From Novosphingobium sp. (GTDB lineage Bacteria; Pseudomonadota; Alphaproteobacteria; Sphingomonadales; Sphingomonadaceae), in NCBI GenBank assembly GCA_027311705.1, contig DAICYJ010000048.1, forward strand, positions 1 to 34,710: 34,710 nt of DNA, written 5' to 3'. Position numbers and translations under genes: made by a program. Each line of letters opens with the position of its first letter. The first letter of the stretch is position 1. The notes below the pieces were generated by a model that was not told the origin of the DNA, searched no databases, and saw only the letters and a list, made by a program, of their open reading frames with translations. Below, one piece after another: positions 17,444 through 25,640 of the stretch.

Positions 17444-18085
17444 TCAGGCCGCCGGCAGCATGGCGCCCATGACGAGCGCTTCGGCGGAGACATGGTATTG
17501 CAGCCCACCGCCAAGGCTGGTGGCCAACTGGTGGAGCATGGCGGCGGCGACGGTGCGGCTCGACAGATCCGCGGACGGCAGAGTGCCGTCGAGCGCCTGG
17601 CCGATTACCGGATCGAAGGCGATGCGCGGGCCGCTGGCGCGCACGACGAGTTCGCTCACGCCTTCGCGGAATTCAGCGGCAATATCGAGCGTGCCGCCGC
17701 GCACCAGTGCCTCAATCGCGATCAGCGAAAGGTTGAGCAGCGTCTTCACTGCAGGCTTGGGCAGGGTATCGCCCGCAAGGTTCCAGTTGGCGGTGATGCG
17801 GCCGTTGTTACCGACCAGCGCATCGACGAGCGCGCGCGGTTCCTGCACCGGCACCATTTCGCCGAATCCGCCCGCCGCGCCGAACGCGAGGCGGAAGAAG
17901 CGCAGCTTGTCGGCGGAAATCTTCGCGCTCTGTTCGAGGAGTTCGAAGCACTTGCGGCGCATTTCCGGGTCTTTCTCGTCCGCAAGGAGTTCGAGACCGT
18001 TGGAAAGCGCGCCTACGGGGCTGAGCAAATCATGGCACAGGCGCGAGCAAAGCAGGCTGGCAAGTTCAAGCGAATCGATAGTCAT
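17444..18085 (-). CDS. chpT: Histidine phosphotransferase ChpT
   Basis: The protein has 213 residues. The phosphorylated histidine is His18 in LCSRLCHDLLSPVGALSNGL, an HisKA-like four-helix stem, followed by a degenerate ATPase-like domain without a usable ATP site (LVDALVGNNGRI ... LLNLSLIAIEALVRGG). This is ChpT, which passes phosphate from CckA to CtrA and CpdR in alphaproteobacteria. In Caulobacter this controls replication and division; in sphingomonads the CtrA targets are more often motility and envelope genes. It heads a - strand unit with the peptidoglycan amidase. A doubled GTTGACAC sits 32-48 bases upstream of its ATG. Confidence 0.93.
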   Translation of the reverse strand: MTIDSLELASLLCSRLCHDLLSPVGALSNGLELLADEKDPEMRRKCFELLEQSAKISADKLRFFRLAFGAAGGFGEMVPVQEPRALVDALVGNNGRITANWNLAGDTLPKPAVKTLLNLSLIAIEALVRGGTLDIAAEFREGVSELVVRASGPRIAFDPVIGQALDGTLPSADLSSRTVAAAMLHQLATSLGGGLQYHVSAEALVMGAMLPAA

Positions 18086-18116
18086 ATTTCAGGATTCCAG
18101 CCTTTTGCCCGATGAA

Positions 18117-18133
18117 GTTGACACAGTTGACAC
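18117..18133. repeat. Tandem GTTGACAC before chpT
   Basis: GTTGACACA at 18117-18125 is followed immediately by GTTGACAC at 18126-18133. On the chpT strand they read GTGTCAAC in tandem, 32-48 bases upstream of the start codon, where an operator or -35 region would lie. No matching -10 is clear on either strand. Confidence 0.45.
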
Positions 18134-18221
18134 GGTCCTGAGAACAAAGTTGCACGACCCGACCCTGACGGGGAAACGGGGCGCGAAGGAGGGCGTGCGG
18201 TGCATCATCGTGTGAAGCGCC

Positions 18222-18635
18222 TTATCCTTCAACCACGCGGTAGGAAAGCGGTTCGAACCCTGATCTGCCATCGCACCAGAGTGTAACCTCCCCGTTTGCG
18301 ACGATTGCCCACACCCGTCCATCCCGCGCGGCGCTGAAGGCATCGGTGGCGGACGGGCGGGCCAGCCCGTTGGGGTGCGAATGGAAATAGCCGATCACCG
18401 GCGGACCGCCGGCGCGCGCTGCCTTGTGAGCGGCAATGAGCGCGGCAGGGTCGATCTCGAAATGGCGGGTGGGATCGGGGTGGATATTGGCGGCGACGAG
18501 CGCGGTTTGGATGTGCTGGTGCGAGCCATGCAACAAACCGCAGGTTTCGCGCGGCGCTGCTTCGCCGGTGGCGGAAATGATTGCCGAATGGGCAGATGCA
18601 GTGATCGTGATTGTGGCAGCCATCGGTGCGATCAT
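18222..18635 (-). CDS. JAMM/MPN metallopeptidase (M67-like)
   Basis: The protein has 137 residues from the ATG at 18635. ATGs at 18668 and 18623 are alternatives, and none has a strong ribosome-binding site. The JAMM zinc site is complete: Glu30 in PRETCGLL, then the HxH and Asp of GYFHSHPNGLARPSATD. Family members cleave isopeptide or peptide bonds next to small ubiquitin-like proteins. Bacterial ones often process sulphur-carrier proteins such as ThiS- or CysO-like partners. No such partner or E1-like gene is next to it here, so its substrate is open. It lies 136 bases upstream of chpT on the same strand. Confidence 0.88.
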   Translation of the reverse strand: MIAPMAATITITASAHSAIISATGEAAPRETCGLLHGSHQHIQTALVAANIHPDPTRHFEIDPAALIAAHKAARAGGPPVIGYFHSHPNGLARPSATDAFSAARDGRVWAIVANGEVTLWCDGRSGFEPLSYRVVEG

Positions 18636-18730
18636 AGCGCATCCGGCCTTTGCTGGCGATGCGCGCATCGGGTGCCCGCTGCGAAGACATGCCTTTTAGG
18701 GCAATCTTTTCGTCAATGCCAAATGCTTCC

Positions 18731-18745
18731 TTACAAGTCTTGTAA
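18731..18745. promoter_or_regulatory. Perfect palindrome, candidate operator for the RTX gene
   Basis: TTACAAG and CTTGTAA face each other around a single T, about 82 bases before the RTX start codon, in an AT-rich patch of otherwise GC-rich DNA. Size and symmetry fit a dimeric repressor or activator site. No recognisable -35/-10 pair is next to it. Confidence 0.4.
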
Positions 18746-18826
18746 AGCAACCTTGCACACCGGTTGCGGTATGCTAATCCGCAAATGCGCAAAGTCTAGC
18801 CCGGCATACCGCGGAGCAAAAAACCG

Positions 18827-21241
18827 ATGATTGAAGCAATAAAGGTTGGTAGTGAATTTCTGGTCAATACTCAGACATCTGGCAGACAGCTGAGCAACAG
18901 CATCGCCGACCTTGAAAGCGGTGGCTTTGTAGTCACTTGGTTTGATTCAAGTGGAACGCTTGGCGATCCCGAACAGAGCGTGAAGGCCCAGATATTCGCG
19001 CCGGACGGTGCCAAAGTCGGCGTTGAGTTTCTCGTCAATACTTCCACTGCATCCTATCAGGATGTCCCCACGGTAACGGGCCTTGCAGGCGGCGGTTTCG
19101 TGGTAACATGGGAAGACATTAGCGGCACGCTGGGCGACAGCAGCGAATACAGCGTCAAGGCGCAATTGTATGATGCGGCCGGTGCCAGGATCGGGGGCGA
19201 GTTCCTGGTCAACTCGGACACCCAATTCAGCCAGCGAGGTCCGCAGATCACCAGCCTTGAAGGCGGCGGTTTCGTCGTCGCGTGGGCGGGTTATGTCGGC
19301 ACGGTCAGCACATTCAAGGCGCAGGTATTCGACGCAAGCGGCGCCGAAGTCGGCGGCGAATTTTCAGTCAACAGCACGCCTGCATTCACTGGCATCCTGT
19401 CGATCACCAGCCTGTCCGGCGGCGGTTTCGTGGTTGCGTGGGAAGACCTGAGCGGCACGCTTGGCGACAACAGCGGCAAAAGCATCAAGGCGCAGGTTTT
19501 TGATCTGGGCGGGGCCAAAGTCGGCGACGAGTTCCTTGTCAACACCCAGACAGCCGACGCCCAGAGCCGGCCTTCGATCACCGGGCTTGCAGCTGGCGGC
19601 TTCGTGGTGACGTGGGATGACAAAAGCGGCACGCTTGGCGACACCAGCACGAATAGCATCAAAGCGCAGCTGTTTGACGCGGGCGGGGCCAAAGTCGGCG
19701 GTGAGTTCCTCGTCAACACCCAGACCGCTTCTTCGCAATCGGACCCGTCCATCACCAGCCTGACCGATGGTGGTTTCGTGGTGACCTGGTATGATTTCAG
19801 TGGCACGCTGGGCGACACAAGCGGTGTCAGCATCAAAGCGCAGGTATTCGATGCTGCCGGCGCCATGGTCGGCGGCGAATTTCTGGTCAACACCCAGACC
19901 GGCGGGGGGCAGATTTCGCCTTCGACCACCGGCCTGCCCGGCGGCGGCTTCGTGGTGGTGTGGGACGATTACAGCGGCACGCTGGGAGACAGCAGCGGAA
20001 GCGGAATCAAGGCGCAGATTTTCAGTCTGGGCGAAGCGCCCGCCGCCACGCTCACCATCACCAGTAACGGCGGCGGGGATGCGGCGACCGTGCCGGTTCG
20101 TGAGAATTCCGTGGCAGTGACCACGATCACGGCAAGCAATGCCGGAACATCGCCGGTTTTCGAGATCGTGGGCGGCGCCGATGCTTCCTTTTTCGCCATC
20201 AACGCTGCCACTGGCGCGCTCTCGTTCAAGGCCTCGCCGGATTTTGAATCCCCAGCCGATGCCGGTGCCGACAATGGCTACGCCGTGACAGTCAAGGTCA
20301 GCAACGGAGAGCAGTCTGATACGCAAGTGCTGACAGTCACCGTGCAGGACCAGGATCTGGAGGGGCCTTTCCCCATTGCCATCACCAGCAACGGCGGCGG
20401 TGATACCGCAGCGGTTTCGGTCACGGAGAACGGGGTGGCGGCGACCACGGTTACGGTCAGCGAAGGCGGGGCGGCCCCGCGATTTGCCATCGTCGGCGGG
20501 GCGGATGCGGCGCTGTTCAAGATCAATGGCGCGACGGGCGCACTCAGCTTCAAGGCAGCACCCGATTTCGAAAAGCCGGGCGATGCAGGGCGCAATAATG
20601 TTTATGACGTGATCGTGCGGGCCGCCAATGGCAGCGTGACCGATAGCCAGTCCATCGCGGTGACGGTGACCAACGTGGGCAACGAAGTGATCACCGGCAC
20701 GTCGCGCGCGGATATCCTGGCGGGGGCATCGGGCAGCGATACGATCAAGGGCGGCGCGGGCGACGACCGGCTGAGCGGGGCTGGCGGGGCTGACAGACTG
20801 TTTGGCGGCGATGGCAATGACAGTCTGACCGGCGGCACCGGCAACGATAAACTTTCAGGCGGGAACGGCGCCGACAGGCTGCTGGGCGGCGCGGGGCGCG
20901 ACACGTTGATCGGCGGCGACGGCGCGGACAAGTTCAGGTTCGACGTGCTGGAAACCGCCGCCAATCGCGATACGATCAGCGATTTCGTGCACAATGTTGA
21001 TCGGATCGAAATTGTGCGATCAGCGTTTGCCGCCTTCGCCGGAGACAATGCAGGCGTGCTTTCGCCTGCGGAGTTCTTGGTTGGCAGCAAGGCGCAGACG
21101 GCTGACCAGCACCTGATCTACAATCAGGCAAACGGCGCGCTGTTCTATGACGTGGATGGTAAGGGCGGCGATGCGCAAGTGCTGATCGCGGTGCTTTCGT
21201 CCAAGCCATCGCTGGACGCGGGGGATTTCGTGCTGGTGTGA
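18827..21241 (+). CDS. RTX-type secreted repeat protein
   Basis: The protein has 804 residues and no N-terminal signal peptide. Residues 6-404 are seven tandem repeats of 53-58 residues, each holding [19 protein letters not shown] and SGTLGD...IKAQ. The third copy has lost the SGTLGD part. Two cadherin-like beta domains follow (about 405-510 and 512-615), each starting ITSNGGGD and containing FxIVGGADAxxFxIN and GALSFKAxPDFE. About residues 620-720 hold eight RTX nonapeptides such as KGGAGDDRL and FGGDGNDSL, which bind Ca2+. The end (DTISDF ... QVLIAVL) is the serralysin-type secretion region. It is probably exported by a type I secretion system not present in this window. No protease HExxH motif is seen, so adhesion or biofilm matrix is more likely than enzymatic action. 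Confidence 0.9.
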   Translation: MIEAIKVGSEFLVNTQTSGRQLSNSIADLESGGFVVTWFDSSGTLGDPEQSVKAQIFAPDGAKVGVEFLVNTSTASYQDVPTVTGLAGGGFVVTWEDISGTLGDSSEYSVKAQLYDAAGARIGGEFLVNSDTQFSQRGPQITSLEGGGFVVAWAGYVGTVSTFKAQVFDASGAEVGGEFSVNSTPAFTGILSITSLSGGGFVVAWEDLSGTLGDNSGKSIKAQVFDLGGAKVGDEFLVNTQTADAQSRPSITGLAAGGFVVTWDDKSGTLGDTSTNSIKAQLFDAGGAKVGGEFLVNTQTASSQSDPSITSLTDGGFVVTWYDFSGTLGDTSGVSIKAQVFDAAGAMVGGEFLVNTQTGGGQISPSTTGLPGGGFVVVWDDYSGTLGDSSGSGIKAQIFSLGEAPAATLTITSNGGGDAATVPVRENSVAVTTITASNAGTSPVFEIVGGADASFFAINAATGALSFKASPDFESPADAGADNGYAVTVKVSNGEQSDTQVLTVTVQDQDLEGPFPIAITSNGGGDTAAVSVTENGVAATTVTVSEGGAAPRFAIVGGADAALFKINGATGALSFKAAPDFEKPGDAGRNNVYDVIVRAANGSVTDSQSIAVTVTNVGNEVITGTSRADILAGASGSDTIKGGAGDDRLSGAGGADRLFGGDGNDSLTGGTGNDKLSGGNGADRLLGGAGRDTLIGGDGADKFRFDVLETAANRDTISDFVHNVDRIEIVRSAFAAFAGDNAGVLSPAEFLVGSKAQTADQHLIYNQANGALFYDVDGKGGDAQVLIAVLSSKPSLDAGDFVLV

Positions 21242-21245
21242 CCGG

Positions 21246-21302
21246 GGTGGTCAGAGCGCTGGCGGCGTTGCCGACCCTGGCGCGCCAGGGTCTCTGACCA
21301 CC
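21246..21302. terminator. Nested palindrome between convergent RTX and L,D-transpeptidase genes
   Basis: Outer arms GGTGGTCAGAG (21246-21256) and CTCTGACCACC (21292-21302) are perfect inverted copies. Inside lies a perfect 20-base palindrome, 21273-21292, centred on GGCGCGCC. It begins 5 bases after the RTX stop and overlaps the last codons and stop of the L,D-transpeptidase gene. It probably ends transcription from both sides, though there is no T-run. Confidence 0.55.
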
Positions 21303-21958
21303 TCGGCTCGCAATGGCGGGAATACGTCCTCGATCGCCTTGGTGTCGGGCAGGATGTAGACGTAGCCGCCCTTACGCGCGAACAGCGGGCTCACGTTCTT
21401 GCCATAGAACGCGCCGGGCACGTTGATGCAGCCGAACGTGATGCGGTTGTCGTCGGGGGTGGGGGAAGCCATGCGCTGGCTGCGGCGTTCTTTCTTGCTT
21501 GCGCCCGGCGGGATCGGGTGGAGTGCCACTGAGGTCGCGTAATCGACCCACAGCACTTTCTGCTTGCCGGCGGCGCGACCGAACTTGGCGAGGAAACGGC
21601 CTGCGGGCGTGGTCTTTTCCGCCGGGCCGATCTCGGCGAGGTTCTTGCTGCCGATGCCGGGGGTAGCTTCGTCGCCGCTGGCGACGCCGATCAGGACGGG
21701 CACGGTGCCGAGCAGCTTGCGCTTGGCGTTGTAGACCGAGATCGAGGCACTCTGCTTGTCGATGATCGCATAGGGCAGTGCGCGGTTGTCGTTCGTGGCG
21801 CTGACCCAGTCGGCAACCCGTGTCGCCTGTGCGGACGGCATAAGCGCGGCTGGGGCGGTTTTTGCCGCTGACTTTGACGGGGTGGCCACGTCTTCCGCTC
21901 GGGCGGGCATCGCGAAGACGAACGCCAGACCGGCGAGCACCCCTATGGCAGTTTTCAT
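21251..21958 (-). CDS. L,D-transpeptidase (YkuD-fold) family protein
   Basis: The protein has 235 residues from the ATG at 21958 (a GTG four codons earlier is possible). A signal peptide ends in FAMPARA. The catalytic block reads VALHPIPPG, then NRITFGCINVP, which supplies the His and the nucleophilic Cys of the HXnSHGC-type site, here with TFGCIN. Such enzymes cross-link peptidoglycan stem peptides or attach proteins to them. The segment TTPAGRFLAKFG is also typical. The C-terminal residues are encoded within a strong palindrome and are rich in Pro and Ala. It is convergent with the RTX gene with only 9 bases between stops. Confidence 0.85.
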   Translation of the reverse strand: MKTAIGVLAGLAFVFAMPARAEDVATPSKSAAKTAPAALMPSAQATRVADWVSATNDNRALPYAIIDKQSASISVYNAKRKLLGTVPVLIGVASGDEATPGIGSKNLAEIGPAEKTTPAGRFLAKFGRAAGKQKVLWVDYATSVALHPIPPGASKKERRSQRMASPTPDDNRITFGCINVPGAFYGKNVSPLFARKGGYVYILPDTKAIEDVFPPLRAEVVRDPGAPGSATPPAL

Positions 21959-22036
21959 GTTACAGGGCACTCACGCGAAAACGGTCGCCGCTCCGCTGGA
22001 ACAGCGACGCACAATGATCAGGGCAGTTATGCCTAA

Positions 22037-22339
22037 TCAGTTACGGGGACGCTTGCGCTGGGCTTCGACCATGCGCTGTTCCACGCCATCGACGCGGGCA
22101 CCCATTTGATCGAGACGCTGCGCATTCTGCTGCGCCTGGCCCGATGCGGCCTGTGCTTGTGCAAGGGCGGCCTTCGCGGTGCCATCGGTTTCCTGCAGGC
22201 GGCCTTCGAGGGCATCGACGCGCTGTGCGACCGGAGCGATTTGTTCGCGGACGTAAGACTTCGTGGCGCAGCCGCTAAGGCTGATCGCACCGACAAGAAT
22301 AATGGCGGCCGGGGCAAGTTTGGTGAGAGCTGGTGACAT
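22037..22339 (-). CDS. Small coiled-coil lipoprotein
   Basis: The protein has 100 residues. GGAAGA precedes the ATG at 22339 by about 6 bases; a longer frame from 22384 lacks this. The signal ends in the lipobox LSGC with Cys24, followed by ATKSYVREQIAPVAQRVDAL. The rest is an Ala/Gln-rich helix with heptad-like spacing (RLQETDGTAKAALAQAQAA) and a very basic end (EAQRKRPRN). The N-terminal part resembles the anchor and coil that precede the OmpA domain in some sphingomonad lipoproteins, but no OmpA domain follows. It could be a Lpp-like spacer or a truncated relative. It lies 66 bases downstream-to-upstream from the L,D-transpeptidase on the same strand, a suggestive pairing because L,D-transpeptidases tether lipoproteins. 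Confidence 0.75.
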   Translation of the reverse strand: MSPALTKLAPAAIILVGAISLSGCATKSYVREQIAPVAQRVDALEGRLQETDGTAKAALAQAQAASGQAQQNAQRLDQMGARVDGVEQRMVEAQRKRPRN

Positions 22340-22783
22340 ATCGTTCTTCCAATGATGTGCGCCCCCAACGATCCCCAAGCTCATCGGCTCCCTTGCGACA
22401 AACCGTTTCGGTTCGGCTGTGCATGAGGTCGGGCGAGTGGAAGAAAATCAGCACTAATGTGCTTGTGGCGGTGGAAGAAATCGCCGGCTGCTGTGGAGAA
22501 TGTGCCTTTTCAAGGTGTTGCGGCGCGGGCATCGTCGCCGGTAATCGCGTGCAGCGCCGCGATCTGCGCTGCGCTGACGTTTCCCGGTTGGCGCGTGACC
22601 TGCCAACGCACGCCTTCGTTGCAAGGCGGGGTGCGTCGCCCCTTCTTCGACCCCGATGCCCAGCAACGCGTAGTTGCCAGCATAATCGACAGCACGAGGT
22701 GGTGATTGAATTGGACACGTCAAAGGAATGTGGCCGGGCGAGAACGCCTTGCGGACCTGTTGGACATCCCCATATGGACGGGC
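22340..22783. other. Stretch of about 440 bases without a confident gene
   Basis: It holds the divergent upstream regions of the small lipoprotein (-) and the pseudouridine synthase (+). On the - strand a 61-codon frame (22510-22695) ends EGVRWQVTRQPGNVSAAQ..., and a second frame next to it reads NYALLGIGVEEGATHPALQ. Both have gene-like third-position GC, so a decayed or frameshifted short gene is possible. I cannot name it. Confidence 0.4.
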
Positions 22784-23776
22784 ATGGGGGCCGACACTGT
22801 TATCGAAGGCGTGATTCCGACCGGCGGGCAGCGGCTCGACCGGGCGCTGGCCGATGCTTCCGGCCTTTCGCGTGAGCGGGTGAAGGCGCTGATCGACGAT
22901 GGGCGGGTGGAACTGGGCGGCAAGGTGGCCACGCAGGTATCGTCCAAGGTGGCCGCAGGATCGGCTTTCGTGATCAGGGTGCCGGGTGCCGCGCCTGCCG
23001 AAGCGGTGGCGCAGGATATTCCGCTGGTCGTGGTCTATGAAGATGCCGACCTGATCGTGGTGGACAAGCCGGCCGGGCTGGTGGTGCATCCCGCCGCCGG
23101 CAATCTGGATGGCACGCTGGTCAACGCTCTGCTACACCATTGCCGAGGCCAGCTTTCGGGTATCGGCGGGGTGGCACGGCCGGGGATCGTCCACCGGATC
23201 GACAAGGACACATCGGGCCTGCTGGTCGTGGCCAAGACCGACGTGGCGCACGAAGGCCTTTCGGTGCAATTCGCCGATCACAGCATCACCCGTGCCTATC
23301 TGGCGGTAACGGCGGGCGCTCCCATGCCGCCATCGGGCACGATTCGCGGCGTGATCGCGCGGTCGACGCACGACCGCAAGAAGATGGCGATGATCGAGGA
23401 AGGCCGCAAAGGCGCGAGCCGCGGCAAGCATGCTGTGACGCATTATCGCACGCTGGAGCGGCTGGAAGGCGCGGCGCTGATCGAATGCCGGCTGGAGACG
23501 GGGCGAACCCACCAGGTGCGCGTTCACCTTGCGTCAATTGGTCATTCGCTATTGGGTGACCCTGTGTATGGAAGTACGCCCAGCAAACTTCGGCCTATCC
23601 TCGCGCGGCTCGATTTCCGCCGGCAGGCCTTGCACGCCGCCGAACTGGGGTTCATTCATCCCGTGAGCGGCGAGCCTGTTCATTTCACCAGCCCGACGCC
23701 CGTCGATATGCGGGAACTGATCGTCGAACTGTGCGCTGCGGATGACGAGGTTGCCCTTATGGCACGATTGCGCTGA
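22784..23776 (+). CDS. rluD: RluA-family 23S rRNA pseudouridine synthase (RluD-like)
   Basis: The protein has 330 residues from the ATG at 22784; the frame is open further left but without better start signals. An S4 RNA-binding domain lies at about 20-80 (QRLDRALADASGLSRERVKA). The catalytic domain has the motif GIVHRIDKDTSGLLVVAK with the nucleophilic Asp of HRID. LETGRTHQVRVHLASIGH and LLGDPVYG are further RluA-family blocks. RluD modifies helix 69 of 23S rRNA; the S4 domain and length fit RluD better than RluA. rpoH follows 110 bases downstream on the same strand, an arrangement seen in related bacteria. Confidence 0.9.
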   Translation: MGADTVIEGVIPTGGQRLDRALADASGLSRERVKALIDDGRVELGGKVATQVSSKVAAGSAFVIRVPGAAPAEAVAQDIPLVVVYEDADLIVVDKPAGLVVHPAAGNLDGTLVNALLHHCRGQLSGIGGVARPGIVHRIDKDTSGLLVVAKTDVAHEGLSVQFADHSITRAYLAVTAGAPMPPSGTIRGVIARSTHDRKKMAMIEEGRKGASRGKHAVTHYRTLERLEGAALIECRLETGRTHQVRVHLASIGHSLLGDPVYGSTPSKLRPILARLDFRRQALHAAELGFIHPVSGEPVHFTSPTPVDMRELIVELCAADDEVALMARLR

Positions 23777-23830
23777 ACCGGGTTCAGTTGTAGTTTGAAA
23801 CTGAAAACATTTGATGTGTGGTCCCAAGGC

Positions 23831-23881
23831 CCGACGCCCCGTAGGGGTTGAGCATCGGAACCGACGCGACGAAAGGATATG
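23831..23881 (+). promoter_or_regulatory. Structured leader and ribosome-binding site of rpoH
   Basis: CCGA (23831-23834) and TCGG (23855-23858) enclose CCCC-GTA-GGGG (23837-23847), a compact hairpin. AAAGGA (23872-23877) is the ribosome-binding site for the GTG at 23887. One base after AAAGGA there is also ATG TTC AGG TGA (23879-23890), a three-codon frame whose stop overlaps the rpoH GTG. Confidence 0.5.
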
Positions 23882-23886
23882 TTCAG

Positions 23887-24789
23887 GTGAGTGTTCAGAA
23901 AAAGGCGCTGTCCGTTCCTGCGCTGAACGGCGAACAAAGCCTCAACCGTTATCTGTCGGAAATCCGGAAGTTTCCGATTCTGACCGCCGAGCAGGAATAC
24001 ATGCTCGCCAAACGGTATCAGGAACATCAGGATCCCGAAGCGGCAGCCCAGCTGGTGACCAGCCACCTGCGGCTCGTGGCCAAGATCGCCATGGGCTATC
24101 GCGGCTATGGCCTGCCGGTGTCGGAGCTGATTTCCGAAGGCAACATCGGCCTGATGCAAGGCGTCAAGAAGTTCGAGGCCGATCGCGGCTTCCGCTTGGC
24201 TACGTATGCAATGTGGTGGATCAAGGCTTCGATGCAGGAGTTCATCCTGAGGTCGTGGAGCCTTGTGAAGATGGGCACAACGGCGGCGCAGAAGAAGCTG
24301 TTCTTCAACCTGCGGCGGATGAAGAAGAACCTCGAAGCGTTCGAGGATTCCGACCTTCATCCCGACGACGTGCGCAAGATCGCCACCGATCTGGGCGTGC
24401 CGGAGCAGGAAGTCGTCAACATGAACCGGCGCATGATGATGGGTGGCGATGCCAGCCTGAACGTGCCGATGCGTGAGGATGGCGAAGGCACCTGGCAGGA
24501 CTGGCTGACCGACGATCGCCCGCTGCAGGACGAAACCGTTGCCGACGCCGAAGAGGCGCACGTGCGGCACGAACTGCTGGTGGAAGCGATGGACGGGTTG
24601 AACGAGCGCGAACGCCACATCCTGACCGACCGCCGTTTGGTGGACGAACCCAAGACGCTCGAAGAGCTGTCGCAGGTTTACAATGTCAGCCGCGAACGGG
24701 TGCGCCAGATCGAGGTTCGCGCGTTTGAAAAGCTGCAGTCTGCCATGAAGCGGATTGCTGGCGAGCGGCGTTTGCTGCCGGCGATGTAA
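23887..24789 (+). CDS. rpoH: RNA polymerase heat-shock sigma factor RpoH (sigma-32)
   Basis: The protein has 300 residues from GTG 23887, which has AAAGGA at 9-base spacing; the TTG at 23848 has no suitable site. Region 2 shows ISEGNIGLMQGVKKFEADRG and FRLATYAMWWIKASMQEF. The RpoH box QKKLFFNLRR, specific to sigma-32, follows. Region 4 has TLEELSQVYNVSRERVRQIE with the helix-turn-helix. It directs RNA polymerase to chaperone and protease genes; clpP, clpX and possibly tig here are plausible targets. The gene ends in a strong terminator. The start overlaps a minimal upstream frame, which could regulate its translation. Confidence 0.97.
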   Translation: MSVQKKALSVPALNGEQSLNRYLSEIRKFPILTAEQEYMLAKRYQEHQDPEAAAQLVTSHLRLVAKIAMGYRGYGLPVSELISEGNIGLMQGVKKFEADRGFRLATYAMWWIKASMQEFILRSWSLVKMGTTAAQKKLFFNLRRMKKNLEAFEDSDLHPDDVRKIATDLGVPEQEVVNMNRRMMMGGDASLNVPMREDGEGTWQDWLTDDRPLQDETVADAEEAHVRHELLVEAMDGLNERERHILTDRRLVDEPKTLEELSQVYNVSRERVRQIEVRAFEKLQSAMKRIAGERRLLPAM

Positions 24790-24812
24790 TCTTTGCCGTT
24801 TGATCGGAGTTG

Positions 24813-24845
24813 AAACGGCCGGGGGTGACCCCGGCCGTTTCTGTT
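24813..24845. terminator. Terminator after rpoH, shared with convergent SDR gene
   Basis: AAACGGCCGGGG (24813-24824) pairs perfectly with CCCCGGCCGTTT (24829-24840) over a GTGA loop, followed by CTGTTTG. The A/T ends of the stem make it usable from both directions; it lies 23 bases after the rpoH stop and 4 bases from the SDR stop. Confidence 0.88.
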
Positions 24846-24848
24846 TGA

Positions 24849-25607
24849 TCAGCCGTTGTGGCCGCGGTGGCTGTTCACCATGGTGAAGACATCGGGATAG
24901 CGATGCTCGGCTTCGGCATCGCGCAGCAATACCACGGTGGGCACAAGCACTTCCGATGGGGTCGGAAACTGTGCGAACAGAGCCATTGTCTGGTCGATGT
25001 AAACTTTAAGCGGCAAATAGTTCGCGCGCGTCGCCTGACCGGGGGTGAGATCCGTCTGTACGCCCGGCGGCGCGAGTTCGATCACTTCCACCGACCCGGC
25101 CAGCTGGTGACGGAGCGACTGGCTGTAGGAGTGAATTGCGGCCTTGGTGGCGCTGTAGGCTGGGGCTGCGACAAGCGGAACAAATGCCAGGCCGGACGAA
25201 ACGTTGACGATGGCGGCATCGGCCTGCTGGGCCAAGTGATCGACAAAGGCGTTGGTCATGCGGATCGGGCCGAGCAAGTTCGTGGCGATGGTCGCCTCCG
25301 CATCGGCAAGGTTGCGCCGCGCCGTGAGGTTTTCGAAGCGCATGATGCCGGCGTTGTTTACCAGCACGTTGAGCGCAGGAAACTCAGCGAGGATGGCGCT
25401 GGCGAAGGCTGCTATGGCGGCGGGATCGGTCACATCGAGCATGCGTGCATGCAGGTTGGCGCGGCCCTCGATCGTTTCCTGCAGGCTGGAAAGCGTTCGC
25501 CCAGTGACGATGACAACATTGCCGGCATCGTGCCAGCGCTGGGCAAGGCGACGGCCGATGCCCGAGCCACCCCCGGTGAGAAGGATGGTGTTGCCGGTGG
25601 TTTTCAT
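24849..25607 (-). CDS. Short-chain dehydrogenase/reductase (DltE-like)
   Basis: The protein has 252 residues. GAGGAA lies 9 bases before the ATG at 25607. A Rossmann fold with TGGGSGIG near residues 11-18, NNAG, and the catalytic Ser with YSATK is standard for classical SDRs. The TGR motif after the second strand suggests NADP preference. The family resembles the putative oxidoreductases annotated DltE. Substrate cannot be told. It sits 33 bases downstream of an outer-membrane barrel gene on the same strand, so the two may form an operon. Confidence 0.9.
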   Translation of the reverse strand: MKTTGNTILLTGGGSGIGRRLAQRWHDAGNVVIVTGRTLSSLQETIEGRANLHARMLDVTDPAAIAAFASAILAEFPALNVLVNNAGIMRFENLTARRNLADAEATIATNLLGPIRMTNAFVDHLAQQADAAIVNVSSGLAFVPLVAAPAYSATKAAIHSYSQSLRHQLAGSVEVIELAPPGVQTDLTPGQATRANYLPLKVYIDQTMALFAQFPTPSEVLVPTVVLLRDAEAEHRYPDVFTMVNSHRGHNG

Positions 25608-25640
25608 GATGGGGTTCCTCGGGTGCGCTCGGCCCCTCAA

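Noticed and set aside
18117..18133. TTGACA read as a plain -35 box
   Set aside because: No -10 lies 16-18 bases away on either strand, so it is recorded as a repeat instead.
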